The notes under the pieces are model-generated. The model did not search any database, was not told the origin of the DNA, and saw nothing but the letters and a program-made list of their open reading frames with translations. From Dyadobacter sp. UC 10 (GTDB lineage Bacteria; Bacteroidota; Bacteroidia; Cytophagales; Spirosomataceae), in the NCBI RefSeq assembly GCF_008369915.1, contig NZ_VSRN01000001.1, forward strand, positions 868,001 to 932,000: a DNA stretch of 64,000 bases, given 5' to 3'. The position numbers and the translations under genes are program-made. Positions 42,179-51,709 of the stretch are shown in pieces; within the stretch, counting starts at the first letter, position 1, and each line of letters starts with the position of its first letter.

Positions 42179-44413
42179 TCAATGTAATTTCTCGCTCATT
42201 TTTGATAATGTTTCTCCATACTCTTCCTCCAAGGCGGCATCAAATTGCCAAGCTTCATGACTGTAAACGAAGACGTCGACCAGATTATCACTAGCTGCAA
42301 AACTTCCAACTCCAAGCCACGCATTGCACTTAGAACGATATTTCCTTAACATAGCGTAGGTCAGTACGTCATGTTTAAGCTCAGATATATTCCAACAGTC
42401 TAGCGCAATGTAGCTTAAACCAAAATGAGGATAGCTTGCAATAGCCATAGACTTCATTGTTCTTTCTCGGCGGGAAATATCTTTGAGACTTTCCATATGC
42501 TCCACAATTTTGTCGCGATCGTCATAAGACAAGTCAAACAAATGAAAAATGATATCAACAGTTGCAGGGTTCTTTATGGATTTTATTTTTTCAATAAACA
42601 AATCAAATTTTGGGTTAACCCATCGATTGCTAATGGGGTCATCACCATCACTTAGTTGATGCGAAATTCCTAGTTTATAAGGATAGTAGTTGCGAGTAAT
42701 AATACCTGCAAAGTCATTTTCCAGCGTAACCCAGTCACAGCGGTCGATTCTCCATAGTTTCTGTTTTATATGATACCCAAGGTAGACCAGTTCTTCATCC
42801 GCAAAAAAGTAATCTGCTAAATTAATTCTCTGCCGAACATAATAGAGGAAATCATATGGATCTTTCAAATAATGTACCAATATCTCCAAATCAAACACTG
42901 AAAGAACGAATGGATAAGGATCTTCCTCCTTTTTCACAAGCATCATAGAGACTTGGTGTGTCAACGAAGGGTAATTTTCAGTAGTTAATCCCATGATATA
43001 TACCTCATCTATCTTATTAGACAAAAAAATCTCTTTTCCATTTTCGTCATAGAACCTAGCCGACTTGTCTATAACCGCCTTTCTTGACACTAGTCCTTGA
43101 TAATAAGCGTCTTGAACAGCCCCTGCAAAATCCCTCATCAAATAGCCGAAATCCCCACGTTTCGCGGACATCGTAAGCTTTTTTGATTTCACTTGTACGC
43201 ATATTGCTTTATTACCTAGCAGACAAAAAACGTCTATATCAGTAATTGGTTGTCCTTTTTTTGTTTTAATAATTACAGATTTAAAGGTGTTATTTGGCCC
43301 AAATATGCGAGATAGCAGGTCGAAGGCAATTTCTTCGCCAACTATGCCTCTATTTTTTGCTAGTTTATTTCGATACTTTTCATCTTCCATCATCCAGTAA
43401 TACGGGCTTTCATAAACTGCTTCGGGCACGAGATAGTTAATTCCCACAAAATAGCGCCCGTCCTCTAATTGAGCCAAAGGACGAGAATTGAGAATATTGA
43501 AATGACCGAAACCTTGGTAAGCGTGATTACAACCGGGCACAAATGAAAAGTTATCGAAGAAACTCTTAATTGCATCCGGATCAATATCACCCATATCGTC
43601 CTGAGTTATGATAAACAAATCCAACAGGTTTTCATAAAAAGTTGTCCATTTTTCGTTAGCACTAAATTTTGTATCCTCCGGATCCGGGAAAAGAGAAAAA
43701 TATCGATAGAAAGTCGTAGCAACCAGCCGCTGGCGTTCTATCTCTTCAATCTGACGTGAAGAATATTGCTTCCTGAATTCCTTACTCTCTGTCTCCGTAA
43801 TCTCTGGAAAAATCTCACTCACGTCAACCAGTTGTACGTTTTGGATTTTTCTTTTCCGAACTTCCTTTATTCTTGTCGTGATCGCTTTTGCGTGGTCTAT
43901 ATCAAACCTTCTCGTATCTTTCAACCACTCCTTGTCATACTTATATTTTGACTCCAGATAGTCTAGGTATTGAAAATCATAGGCACCATCGCTCGCATAA
44001 TACATCGGCTCTACCATCCCTTTGTCTCTGACGAAGAAATCTAGTCTATCTTCTCGTGTATTTCCTATTTTTTCACCATTCTCTTGATAAATTCGCATCT
44101 TTTGAAATTTTTCAGCCTGAGGAGTCGTAAGAGATATTTGTAATTCTTTCATTAACACATAGGTCTTAGCTTTCAAATCGACAACATCATTAGGAGATTC
44201 AGGTATACTAAAATCTAACTTCTTCTGAATAAGGAATCCGATGATTATGGAACATTCCTTTACGCTAAGAGTTGACCTATAATCGAATTCATGAACTTTA
44301 TTCAAGTCACCATGAAAATCCTCAAACAGAATGAGACAGAGTGAATAGATATATCCTTTAGTACTAATCAATATTTTTAGATCGGAAATGATTTGGTCAG
44401 TGCTTCTCATCAT
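42179..44413 (-). CDS. Large protein with PD-(D/E)xK nuclease-like core, probable defence gene
   Basis: A 744-residue soluble protein. Around residues 365-430 there is a restriction-nuclease-like core: 'GIVGEEIAFDLLSRIF', then ITDIDVFCLLGNKAICVQVK followed by SKK, giving the D...D-x-hydrophobic...Q-x-K pattern of NERD/Mrr-like PD-(D/E)xK domains. The N-terminal 350 residues include a SecA-C-like absence of metal motifs and remain unassigned; the C-terminal 250 residues are also unassigned. Codon use is AT-rich. It stands alone between an XRE gene and a RelA/SpoT-domain gene. Restriction or abortive-infection function is inference. Confidence 0.55.
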   Translation of the reverse strand: MMRSTDQIISDLKILISTKGYIYSLCLILFEDFHGDLNKVHEFDYRSTLSVKECSIIIGFLIQKKLDFSIPESPNDVVDLKAKTYVLMKELQISLTTPQAEKFQKMRIYQENGEKIGNTREDRLDFFVRDKGMVEPMYYASDGAYDFQYLDYLESKYKYDKEWLKDTRRFDIDHAKAITTRIKEVRKRKIQNVQLVDVSEIFPEITETESKEFRKQYSSRQIEEIERQRLVATTFYRYFSLFPDPEDTKFSANEKWTTFYENLLDLFIITQDDMGDIDPDAIKSFFDNFSFVPGCNHAYQGFGHFNILNSRPLAQLEDGRYFVGINYLVPEAVYESPYYWMMEDEKYRNKLAKNRGIVGEEIAFDLLSRIFGPNNTFKSVIIKTKKGQPITDIDVFCLLGNKAICVQVKSKKLTMSAKRGDFGYLMRDFAGAVQDAYYQGLVSRKAVIDKSARFYDENGKEIFLSNKIDEVYIMGLTTENYPSLTHQVSMMLVKKEEDPYPFVLSVFDLEILVHYLKDPYDFLYYVRQRINLADYFFADEELVYLGYHIKQKLWRIDRCDWVTLENDFAGIITRNYYPYKLGISHQLSDGDDPISNRWVNPKFDLFIEKIKSIKNPATVDIIFHLFDLSYDDRDKIVEHMESLKDISRRERTMKSMAIASYPHFGLSYIALDCWNISELKHDVLTYAMLRKYRSKCNAWLGVGSFAASDNLVDVFVYSHEAWQFDAALEEEYGETLSKMSEKLH

Positions 44414-44544
44414 TTTTAGAAACTTGGAATTTAAACAATATACTTTGAGCCTGTGAATGGTTTCAGTATAAGCGGCATCGATCTTGTTTTAAGTATCTTT
44501 ATAACAGGTATTACAACTCATTAGATTCAATCAAAAAAATGCAT

Positions 44545-45822
44545 TTAACTAACATACTTATTTATCACTCCCTTCATTTTAATATTTAGTGAAATGCCGT
44601 AACCACTATTCAGCACTAATCTCTTCTCCGTAAGCGCCTGTAACGACGAATCGAAAGTTATCACTCCTTTGCAAAAATGATTTTTTAATGTATCTAGCGA
44701 CACAACCTTTGTTCCCCAAAAATGTCGTCTTTCAAGAGTCCGGAGAATTTCCCTCGCGCCGACGTCAATGTCCATTGCGTTCGAAAAACCGACGATCGAA
44801 GAATTCAAATCTTCAAGAATGGGCCCATCTGCGTGATTTAAGCCAAAGTAATGACTATGGGTCTGCCTTAAAGTTGAAACCTTCGAAGATCCAACCAAGA
44901 CAACCTCAAATCCATTATCAGAAGTATACTTATTTTCGTATTCAACATATTTTCTAATAGCACCATCCGGATCATTTGTTATAAGATCCCACACAACGAA
45001 TGATCCAATATTCCAATTAAACACAAATATCCAATAATTCAGACCAGAACTTCCTGAGCTATTTTCCTTCCGTTCTAAATCCTTTGTTACACCTTCATTA
45101 ACAAAACTACTAAATACATTTTTTTCGTCAGCTGCCTGGATAATCTCTTCCGATCTAATTCTTAGTTCCTCGATTTTGGTCTTTAATTGTGCGGAAGGTG
45201 TTCTTCCAGCCTCAATCTCATAGAATAGATCAGAAAGTCTTTTAAAATAATGAATTACCGATGGATCACCTTCAAGTTCCTTTAAATGATATCCATAGAT
45301 TACAGAGGTTCGCTCAATAGTCTCAGCCCAATAGTGTTGAATTTTACTTCTGATTTGCAATTCCATCCGATACCCTTCTCTTTCAAGGATCAAATGGTAA
45401 GCTCGGTAACCAGAATCCTCTCTTCCATCACCACGATAGTCGGTAAGCTTGACCAATTTTAAGTCTGTACGAGTTTCAAATCTTTCTTTGAGAAAATTCA
45501 CGAGTTCGTCAACATCTTTGTTCTGTTCAACTATTACCCTTGTTCCTCCGATGTCTTGAAGTTGAGATAGTCGGGCGCTGAAACGCCTTAATTTTCGAAG
45601 AATTTGAGGTTTTCTTTTGAGGCGCTGAGCTATAAAGTATTCCTTACCGAATTGGGCAAGCCATTGCTGTAATTCGATTGTTGTTTTAGAAAGTGGCTCT
45701 AAGTGATTTTTTCTGTACTCATCGAATGCATCAGTGTGTAGAATGTACTTGTCGACGTCTGTTTCGGTATCTCGCGAGAGCGACTTCCCGGCAGTATCAA
45801 TTAATGTTTTGGAGAGTTTCAT
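44545..45822 (-). CDS. RelA/SpoT synthetase-domain protein with C-terminal extension
   Basis: A 425-residue protein. Residues about 50-235 form a RelA/SpoT nucleotidyltransferase domain: RLSQLQDIGGTRVIV, 'DSGYRAYHLIL', then MELQIRSKIQHYWAETIE. No HD hydrolase domain is present, so it is a small alarmone synthetase type. The remaining 180 residues contain a region with 'FEVVLVGSSKVSTLRQTHSHYF' in shortened form of a domain seen in other RelA/SpoT-like proteins of accessory regions, plus an unassigned tail. In a defence-rich neighbourhood such enzymes can act as growth-arrest toxins (CapRel, toxSAS), but an antitoxin or phage sensor is not identified here. Confidence 0.75.
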   Translation of the reverse strand: MKLSKTLIDTAGKSLSRDTETDVDKYILHTDAFDEYRKNHLEPLSKTTIELQQWLAQFGKEYFIAQRLKRKPQILRKLRRFSARLSQLQDIGGTRVIVEQNKDVDELVNFLKERFETRTDLKLVKLTDYRGDGREDSGYRAYHLILEREGYRMELQIRSKIQHYWAETIERTSVIYGYHLKELEGDPSVIHYFKRLSDLFYEIEAGRTPSAQLKTKIEELRIRSEEIIQAADEKNVFSSFVNEGVTKDLERKENSSGSSGLNYWIFVFNWNIGSFVVWDLITNDPDGAIRKYVEYENKYTSDNGFEVVLVGSSKVSTLRQTHSHYFGLNHADGPILEDLNSSIVGFSNAMDIDVGAREILRTLERRHFWGTKVVSLDTLKNHFCKGVITFDSSLQALTEKRLVLNSGYGISLNIKMKGVINKYVS

Positions 45823-46165
45823 AAATACATTTGGATATGTTGGACGCTAGTATATAACAATAGTTTCAAGATATAATATTTTTCCAACAAAAGCTTATAT
45901 AGGAGCCTGGTGACATTTGCAGTGTTTAAGTTGGTAGGGCAGCAACTCGTTTATGCCTAAATTTCCACTATTCACCGTAGCCTTTTACATATCTTAGTGC
46001 ATCATTGGTACAAGAAACTCTGTCAGGCATTTCGGCAATCTTCATAAAATATTGGCTTGGCCTGCCGCAATCTCATTCTCTATGTAACTAATAATCATCA
46101 GGGTAATGGTGAGGTAACAGCACCGGCTGTACTTTCCGAAAAAGAAACACGAAAGCTTTGTATTG
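45823..46165. other. Intergenic gap holding the divergent promoters and the decayed 5' end of hsdR
   Basis: AT-rich sequence before the leftward RelA/SpoT gene. From about 46057 rightward a frame different from the downstream hsdR frame carries 'LSEKETRKLCIDVM', which is the expected family sequence just before the hsdR nuclease domain. No DUF4145-type N-domain can be read in the remaining 230 bp. Confidence 0.5.
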
Positions 46166-46172
46166 ATGTGAT

Positions 46173-48914
46173 GTGTTGCTGTGGCAAACAGATTGGAATG
46201 TGGAAGCAGCTAATGTTCAGGAATTCCCCGTCACGGCGATTGATGAAGAGTCTGGAACTGCCAAAAGTCTGAAAATAGATTACGTCCTGTGGGGCGACGA
46301 TGGGAAGCCATTGGCTATTATTGAAGCAAAGCGTACAAGTAAAGAGGTAGAGCGTGGGAGATATCAGGCCAAGAATTATGCCGACGCCATCGAAAAGCAG
46401 TATGGTCGAAGACCGGTTATTTACTATACCAATGGTTTTGACACATTCTTTTGGGATGATCTGGGCTATCCGCCACGTAAGGTATTCGGCTTTTTAAATT
46501 CGGAGGAGCTGATGCGGCTCATGACAAGGAGACATCAAAAAGGAATCCTTCGCGAGCAGAAAATCAATCAGTACATCGCCGGGCGCTACTATCAGGAACG
46601 GGCGATTCGCCGGGTAATGGAACGGTTCGAAGATGAAAACCAACGCAAAGCATTGCTAGTGATGGCAACTGGTACTGGGAAAACCCGAGTTTCTGCGGCG
46701 ATCGTAGATTTGCTTACCAAGGCGCAATGGGTCAAACGCGTGTTGTTTCTCGCGGACCGTAATGCATTGGTCACGCAGGTGCTGAAAAATTATAACGAAT
46801 ATCTACCCAGTTCTACCGGCGTCGATCTTACCAAAGAAACAGATCAGGGGTTTGCGAGGGTTGTATTTTCAACATATCAAACTATCATCAATCGCATTGA
46901 CTCCGACTACCGGAATGGAAAACGGTATTACGGCGTCGGGCATTTTGATCTGATCATTATTGACGAAGCGCACCGTTCTATTTATGATAAATATGGTGCC
47001 ATATTTGACTACTTTGATGCCCTTTACCTGGGCCTGACCGCCACGCCGAAAAGTGAAACTGATAGGGATACTTATGCTATTTTTAATCATAAGCCGGGCG
47101 AACCTACCGATGCTTACGAATACACCACCGCGGTAGATGATAAATTCCTGGTTCCGATCAAAAAGGTGAAGTTGGAATTGAGATTTCCAACTCAGGGAAT
47201 CAGGTACAACGATCTTTCAGAGGAGGAGAAAATGGAATGGGAACGTAAGTTCTACGATCCGGCAACAGGTGCGGTGCTCAATGAAATCGATGGAACAGCA
47301 ATCAATCAGTGGCTTTTTAACCAGGATACCGTAGACAAAGTGCTGCAATCCCTGATGGAATTCGGGCACAAGGTCGAAGGCAATGAGAAATTGGGTAAGA
47401 CGATCATATTTGCCAGAAATCACCGGCATGCCGAATTTATTCTCAAACGTTTCGGAGCGCTTTACCCGCAAATCCATCGGGATTTCGCGCAAGTAATTGA
47501 TAATGTTGCGCACAATCCGGAAAACCTGATCCTGCAATTTAAAATCAAAGAAAAATATCCGCAGATCGCCATTTCTGTCGATATGCTGGATACCGGCATT
47601 GATGTCCCGGAAATAGTGAACCTCGTATTTTTCAAACCGGTATATTCTGCTGCGAAGTTTTGGCAAATGCTCGGCAGAGGCACACGTCTCAGCACCGACC
47701 TGTATGGACCGTTAATGGACAAGGAGGATTTCTATGTCTTTGATGTTTGCCGGGTTTTCGAATTTTTCGACCAAAATCCGCAGGGTATTATTCCTTCAAA
47801 AGCAAAGTCGCTAAGCGAAATCACATTCAATGCACGCGCAGAGCTTATTCATATTCTACAAACACAAGGCAGCCCGCTTCCTGAAAGCGAAGACTTTCAA
47901 ACGAGCAAATCGCTCTGTGAAATATTGAGCAAGCAAGTAGCTGACCTCAACTCGAATGCATTTGAAGTGGGCCTACATTTGCGCCAGGTTGAACGTTATG
48001 CCAGCCTGACTTCGTGGAATAACATCCGCGATACCCATGTCAGAGAGTTGGCGGAGCACATCGCGCCGCTTGTCGCAAACGAAGAGACGGACGAGCAAGT
48101 GAAGCGCTTTGACTTAATGATGGTTAAGTTACAACTGGCCGTCATCAGGAGTGAACGTTCGCAACCCAATTATGTGGAGAAGCTACAAGGAGTTGCGAGA
48201 GAGCTGTTAAGAAAAGCTGATAACGTTCCTACGATCGCGAAGCGCAAGGAAACACTGAGGCAGGTTCTACAACCAGAATTTTGGGCAGCCGCGGGAGTTC
48301 CTGCTATCGAGAAACTTCGTGTGGAAATGAGAGAGCTTGCGAAGTTACTGGACATGTCTTCTGGTAAAGAAATCTTCTACACAAACTTCGAGGACCAGTT
48401 AATAGCGCCCATCCAGTTTGAAGATTACATGGGCAGTTTTGGTGACTACAATAATCATTATTCGAAGCTTAAAAAAATCATCTTAGAAAATGTCAATCAT
48501 TTGACAATTAGCCGACTTCATAACAATCAACCTATCACAACTTCTGAGTTGAACGAACTCGACAGAATGCTTTTTGAACAATCGGGTTGTCAAACTCAGG
48601 ACGCTTTCAAAAAGGCATTAGGAGATAAACCAGTCGGTGTTTTTGTTAGGTCAATTCTAGGCCTGGACAAGGCAGCAGTACAAGAGGCATTTTCAGAATT
48701 TCTATCCAATAGCCCTCTCAATTCCGTGCAAATAGAATTCGTAAATGATATTATAAGGCTTTTGACAAAAAATGGCTCAATTGACACTCATATGCTCTTT
48801 CATCAACCATTCACCAAATTTCATGAAAGTGGTGTGGCGGGAGTATTTGAATTGAATGCTAAGCGGATTATTGAGATTGTTGAGGATACAAATCGGAAGG
48901 CGATAGCTGGGTAA
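46173..48914 (+). CDS. hsdR: Type I restriction R subunit (HsdR), 5'-truncated and frameshifted, probably decayed
   Basis: The 913-residue frame has an HsdR nuclease core (IDYVLWGDDGKPLAIIEAKR, with Asp and Glu-x-Lys intact), a DEAD helicase motor (ATGTGKT, IIIDEAHRS, 'LGLTATP', 'QMLGRGTRLS') and an EcoEI-type C-terminal region. The start is a GTG. Homologues of this type usually continue upstream with 'SE..TR..IDV' and a DUF4145-like domain of about 180 residues. 'LSEKETRKLCIDVM' is present at 46132-46173 but in another frame, consistent with a two-base TG insertion near 46174. No hsdM or hsdS is nearby, so even if made it would be an orphan subunit. Confidence 0.7.
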   Translation: MLLWQTDWNVEAANVQEFPVTAIDEESGTAKSLKIDYVLWGDDGKPLAIIEAKRTSKEVERGRYQAKNYADAIEKQYGRRPVIYYTNGFDTFFWDDLGYPPRKVFGFLNSEELMRLMTRRHQKGILREQKINQYIAGRYYQERAIRRVMERFEDENQRKALLVMATGTGKTRVSAAIVDLLTKAQWVKRVLFLADRNALVTQVLKNYNEYLPSSTGVDLTKETDQGFARVVFSTYQTIINRIDSDYRNGKRYYGVGHFDLIIIDEAHRSIYDKYGAIFDYFDALYLGLTATPKSETDRDTYAIFNHKPGEPTDAYEYTTAVDDKFLVPIKKVKLELRFPTQGIRYNDLSEEEKMEWERKFYDPATGAVLNEIDGTAINQWLFNQDTVDKVLQSLMEFGHKVEGNEKLGKTIIFARNHRHAEFILKRFGALYPQIHRDFAQVIDNVAHNPENLILQFKIKEKYPQIAISVDMLDTGIDVPEIVNLVFFKPVYSAAKFWQMLGRGTRLSTDLYGPLMDKEDFYVFDVCRVFEFFDQNPQGIIPSKAKSLSEITFNARAELIHILQTQGSPLPESEDFQTSKSLCEILSKQVADLNSNAFEVGLHLRQVERYASLTSWNNIRDTHVRELAEHIAPLVANEETDEQVKRFDLMMVKLQLAVIRSERSQPNYVEKLQGVARELLRKADNVPTIAKRKETLRQVLQPEFWAAAGVPAIEKLRVEMRELAKLLDMSSGKEIFYTNFEDQLIAPIQFEDYMGSFGDYNNHYSKLKKIILENVNHLTISRLHNNQPITTSELNELDRMLFEQSGCQTQDAFKKALGDKPVGVFVRSILGLDKAAVQEAFSEFLSNSPLNSVQIEFVNDIIRLLTKNGSIDTHMLFHQPFTKFHESGVAGVFELNAKRIIEIVEDTNRKAIAG

Positions 48915-48944
48915 GACCTTGCTACAATTATTTAAAATTAACTC

Positions 48945-49862
48945 ATGCCAATACCAGATTATCAAACGATTATGTTACCTGTGCTAAAATTAGCCGATGA
49001 TCAAAAAGAACATTCCTTGAAGGAAGCCGTTGAGGTTTTATCCAACCAATTTCAGCTATCCGATGCAGAAAAGAGTGAGTTACTTCCAAGCGGTCAGGGG
49101 CTGTTGTTTTCCAATCGGGTTGGCTGGGCGAGGACATATTTGAAAAAAGCAGGCTTACTTACCTCACCAAAAAGAGGAAGCATTTTGATTACAACGCGCG
49201 GACTTGATTTATTAGGCAAAAATCCAAGTAAGCTGGATAACAGTATTTTAAAGCAGTATCCCGAGTTTGTTGAGTTCTACAGTAAAAAGGATGATGGAGG
49301 AATTACCAGCAATAATACAGTTCAGGAAGTTGAAACTGACACACCGGAAGAAACTATTGAAATAGCATATCAAAAGATCCGTAAATCTCTGGCTCAGGAA
49401 ATAATAGACACTGTAAGAAGTCTTTCTCCTACATTCTTTGAACGTCTTGTCGTCCAGCTCCTTGTAAAAATGGGATATGGAGGTTCCGAAAAAGATGCTG
49501 GTAACGCAGTTGGTAAAACAAATGATGAAGGAATCGATGGTACGATTAAAGAAGATAAGCTTGGCTTGGATATTATTTACATTCAGGCAAAGCGTTGGCA
49601 AGCGGGAAATACAGTTGGACGACCTGAGTTACATAAATTTGTCGGAGCACTCGCCGGCCAGGGTGCTAAGAAGGGTATTTTTATAACAACCTCTTCATTT
49701 ACAAAAGATGCATTAAGCTACATGCCTCGAAATGAGACTAAGATTGTATTAATTGATGGAGAGCAGCTTGCGCAATTAATGATTGATTATAATCTTGGAG
49801 TTTCGCCTCAAAAAATTTATGAAATTAAAAGGCTAGATAGTGACTACTTTGAAGAGGGATGA
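48945..49862 (+). CDS. mrr: Mrr-type (type IV) restriction endonuclease
   Basis: A 305-residue protein. The N-terminal winged-helix Mrr_N domain (about 5-90, with 'RVGWARTYLKKAGLL') precedes a PD-(D/E)xK Mrr catalytic domain (about 160-280): FFERLVVQLLVKMGYGG, 'DEGIDGTI', IYIQAKRW and a final 'KGIFITTSSFTKDA'. The catalytic Asp (GIDG) and Gln-Ala-Lys triad elements are intact. Mrr enzymes cut DNA with foreign methylation. It begins 30 bp after the hsdR frame, a common Mrr/hsd association. Confidence 0.85.
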   Translation: MPIPDYQTIMLPVLKLADDQKEHSLKEAVEVLSNQFQLSDAEKSELLPSGQGLLFSNRVGWARTYLKKAGLLTSPKRGSILITTRGLDLLGKNPSKLDNSILKQYPEFVEFYSKKDDGGITSNNTVQEVETDTPEETIEIAYQKIRKSLAQEIIDTVRSLSPTFFERLVVQLLVKMGYGGSEKDAGNAVGKTNDEGIDGTIKEDKLGLDIIYIQAKRWQAGNTVGRPELHKFVGALAGQGAKKGIFITTSSFTKDALSYMPRNETKIVLIDGEQLAQLMIDYNLGVSPQKIYEIKRLDSDYFEEG

Positions 49863-49894
49863 AGAGATTTAAATCTTCAACTAAACGATAAATT

Positions 49895-50572
49895 ATGAAT
49901 GCATTTATTTCATATAGCCACAATGATGCCGAGATGCTAACTTTATTGCATACGCATTTAGCACAACTTCAAAGAGATGGACTAGTTAGCACTTGGACCG
50001 ACCGAGAAATACTCGCCGGTGGAAATCTGAATGATTCGATCTCTAGGTCTCTTAACAATTCGAATATTTTCATTGCGCTGCTTAGTCCAAGTTACATAGC
50101 TTCTACCTATTGCTATGAGAAAGAATTCGTAAGGGCAATACAGCGCCAAGAAGAGGGTAAATTGGTTATTGTTCCGACGATAGTTGAGCCTTGTGATTGG
50201 CTGAACACACCTTTCAGCCAATTTAAGGCACTACCGAAAGACGGTAAAGCTATTACCACTTGGGAGAATAAGAATACTGCTTTTGTTGATGTAATTCAAA
50301 ATTTAAGAAAATTGATAGAAAATGGAGGGCTAACCGACGACATCCCAAGTCAACCGGAGCATTCTGAAATTCCCAAAACCGGTAGAAATTATAGAGTACA
50401 AAAGGACTTTGACTCTATTCAAAAAATGGAATTTATCGAACAAAGCTTTAAAGAAATAAAAGAGCACATTAATCGATATTTACAAGAAATTAACGAGCTT
50501 GAAAATATAAGAAGGTGTTTGGGAATTGCAAGGAATGGAGATCGTACCATCTTTGCAGTGACGAAACATTAA
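49895..50572 (+). pseudogene. TIR-domain defence protein, 5' part, cut by an IS element
   Basis: Residues 1-135 are a bacterial TIR domain: FISYSHNDAEM at the start, 'TWTDREILAGGNLNDSI' BB-loop region, 'IALLSPSYIASTYCYEKE' with likely catalytic Glu77. TIR enzymes of this type cleave NAD or make signalling nucleotides. Residues about 185-205 begin a coiled coil that is cut at base 50510; the last 20 residues are read from the IS end. Joining base 50510 to 51372 restores one frame of 317 residues. The TIR domain itself is undamaged, so a shortened product might keep activity. Confidence 0.8.
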
Positions 50573-51368
50573 AGCATTGATTAAACAGTTTACTAGACTG
50601 ACCGATCTCCAATGGGCGGCAATATCACCATTTTTGAATCTAAAAAGAAAGAGAAAACTGAATTTGAGGGAGGTGATGGATGCACTTCTCTACATACTTC
50701 GTACAGGCTGCCAATGGCGAAATTTGCCTTCCTGTTTTCCTCATTGGCAAGCAGTATATTGGTATTTCAGCCAGTGGAAAAAGCAAAATGTAATTGAGCA
50801 AATAAATCGGGCAGTTAACCAGATGGACCGGATAAATGCTCATAGGGATAAAAATCCGTCGATTCTTTGTATTGACAGCCAGAGCGTTAAGTTGTCCCCT
50901 ATGATTTGTGAATTACGTGGCACGGATGCCAATAAAAAAGTAAACGGACGTAAAAGGCAGGTGCTAGTTGACAGCGAAGGTCGGATCTGGTTTGCACATA
51001 TTCATGCCGCAAATCAGGGCGACGGTCCCGCATCCCTTGCTTTCATGGCTGACCTTATCTGCCAAGATGAACGTCTAATAAAGATTTACGGAGACCAAGC
51101 ATATAACGGCGTTTTCGCGGATGAAATCAGGAAAAATGGTATCGATTTTGAGAAAGCTTCAAAGCCAGAATCTGCAAGTGGATTTATACCAGTCGCTAAA
51201 AGATGGGTCGTCGAAAGGACATTCGCATGGACTAATTTCTTTCGTAGAATCGTGAAAGATTATGAATATACCGTATCATCTTCTGTTTCTTGGCTCTTTC
51301 TGGCCAATATTCAGTTGATGTTACAACGAATAAAGCCGATTAGTAAAACTTAATTCCCAAACACCCTC
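50511..51368 (+). mobile_element. IS5-family insertion sequence, 858 bp, inserted in the TIR gene
   Basis: The ends form inverted repeats: left GAAGGTGTTTGGGAATT (50511-50527) and right, read inward, GAGGGTGTTTGGGAATT (51352-51368), matching at 16 of 17 positions. Direct repeats TAA flank it (50508-50510 and 51369-51371), a TNA-type target duplication as in the ISL2/IS1031 groups. It holds one transposase gene and is complete, so it may still be mobile. Confidence 0.9.
50577..51353 (+). CDS. IS5-family DDE transposase
   Basis: A 258-residue transposase. An N-terminal DUF4096-type region ('TDLQWAAISPFL', 'GCQWRNLPSCFPHWQAVYWY') precedes the DDE domain: first Asp in CIDSQSVK, second Asp in KIYGDQAYNG, Glu in RWVVERTFAW. 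All three residues and the following 'NFFRRIVKDYE' are intact. The start is TTG at 50577; no ATG is available before the conserved N-terminus. It fills nearly the whole element. Confidence 0.85.
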   Translation: MIKQFTRLTDLQWAAISPFLNLKRKRKLNLREVMDALLYILRTGCQWRNLPSCFPHWQAVYWYFSQWKKQNVIEQINRAVNQMDRINAHRDKNPSILCIDSQSVKLSPMICELRGTDANKKVNGRKRQVLVDSEGRIWFAHIHAANQGDGPASLAFMADLICQDERLIKIYGDQAYNGVFADEIRKNGIDFEKASKPESASGFIPVAKRWVVERTFAWTNFFRRIVKDYEYTVSSSVSWLFLANIQLMLQRIKPISKT

Positions 51369-51371
51369 TAA

Positions 51372-51709
51372 GATCTCGTATAACTAAGGAAGCTAATGAG
51401 GAAATAGAAATTATACTTGTGAACAGGAATAAAATTGCTACGGAGGCCCGCTTGAAAATTTCAATTGCAAAGGACGATGCAAGAACTCGTATGTTTTCTA
51501 ACAGGGGAGATGGTCGAATCAACTATTCTGTTTCAAGAGAAAATAATAGTGTGAGCGACAGAGGATATAATCTTCAGTTCGATGACTATGATTTGTTCTG
51601 GGTAAGTGAGGACTACTATTCTGCGAACAAGGGTGTGAGGATGACCGTGCGAGAAATAAGTGAACAAATATGGCTCGAATGGTTGAAGAGTGTTGGCATT
51701 ATAAGCTAA
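51372..51709 (+). pseudogene. TIR-domain defence protein, 3' part, downstream of the IS
   Basis: This frame continues the TIR gene once the IS and one TAA copy are removed: left ...ELENI then R S R I T K E A N E. It encodes about 112 residues with a helical segment, then a C-terminal beta-rich part ('NLQFDDYDLFWVSEDYYSAN') and ends VGIIS. The first ATG/GTG inside it is at 51419, so a free 96-residue product is possible but unlikely to be expressed. Confidence 0.8.
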
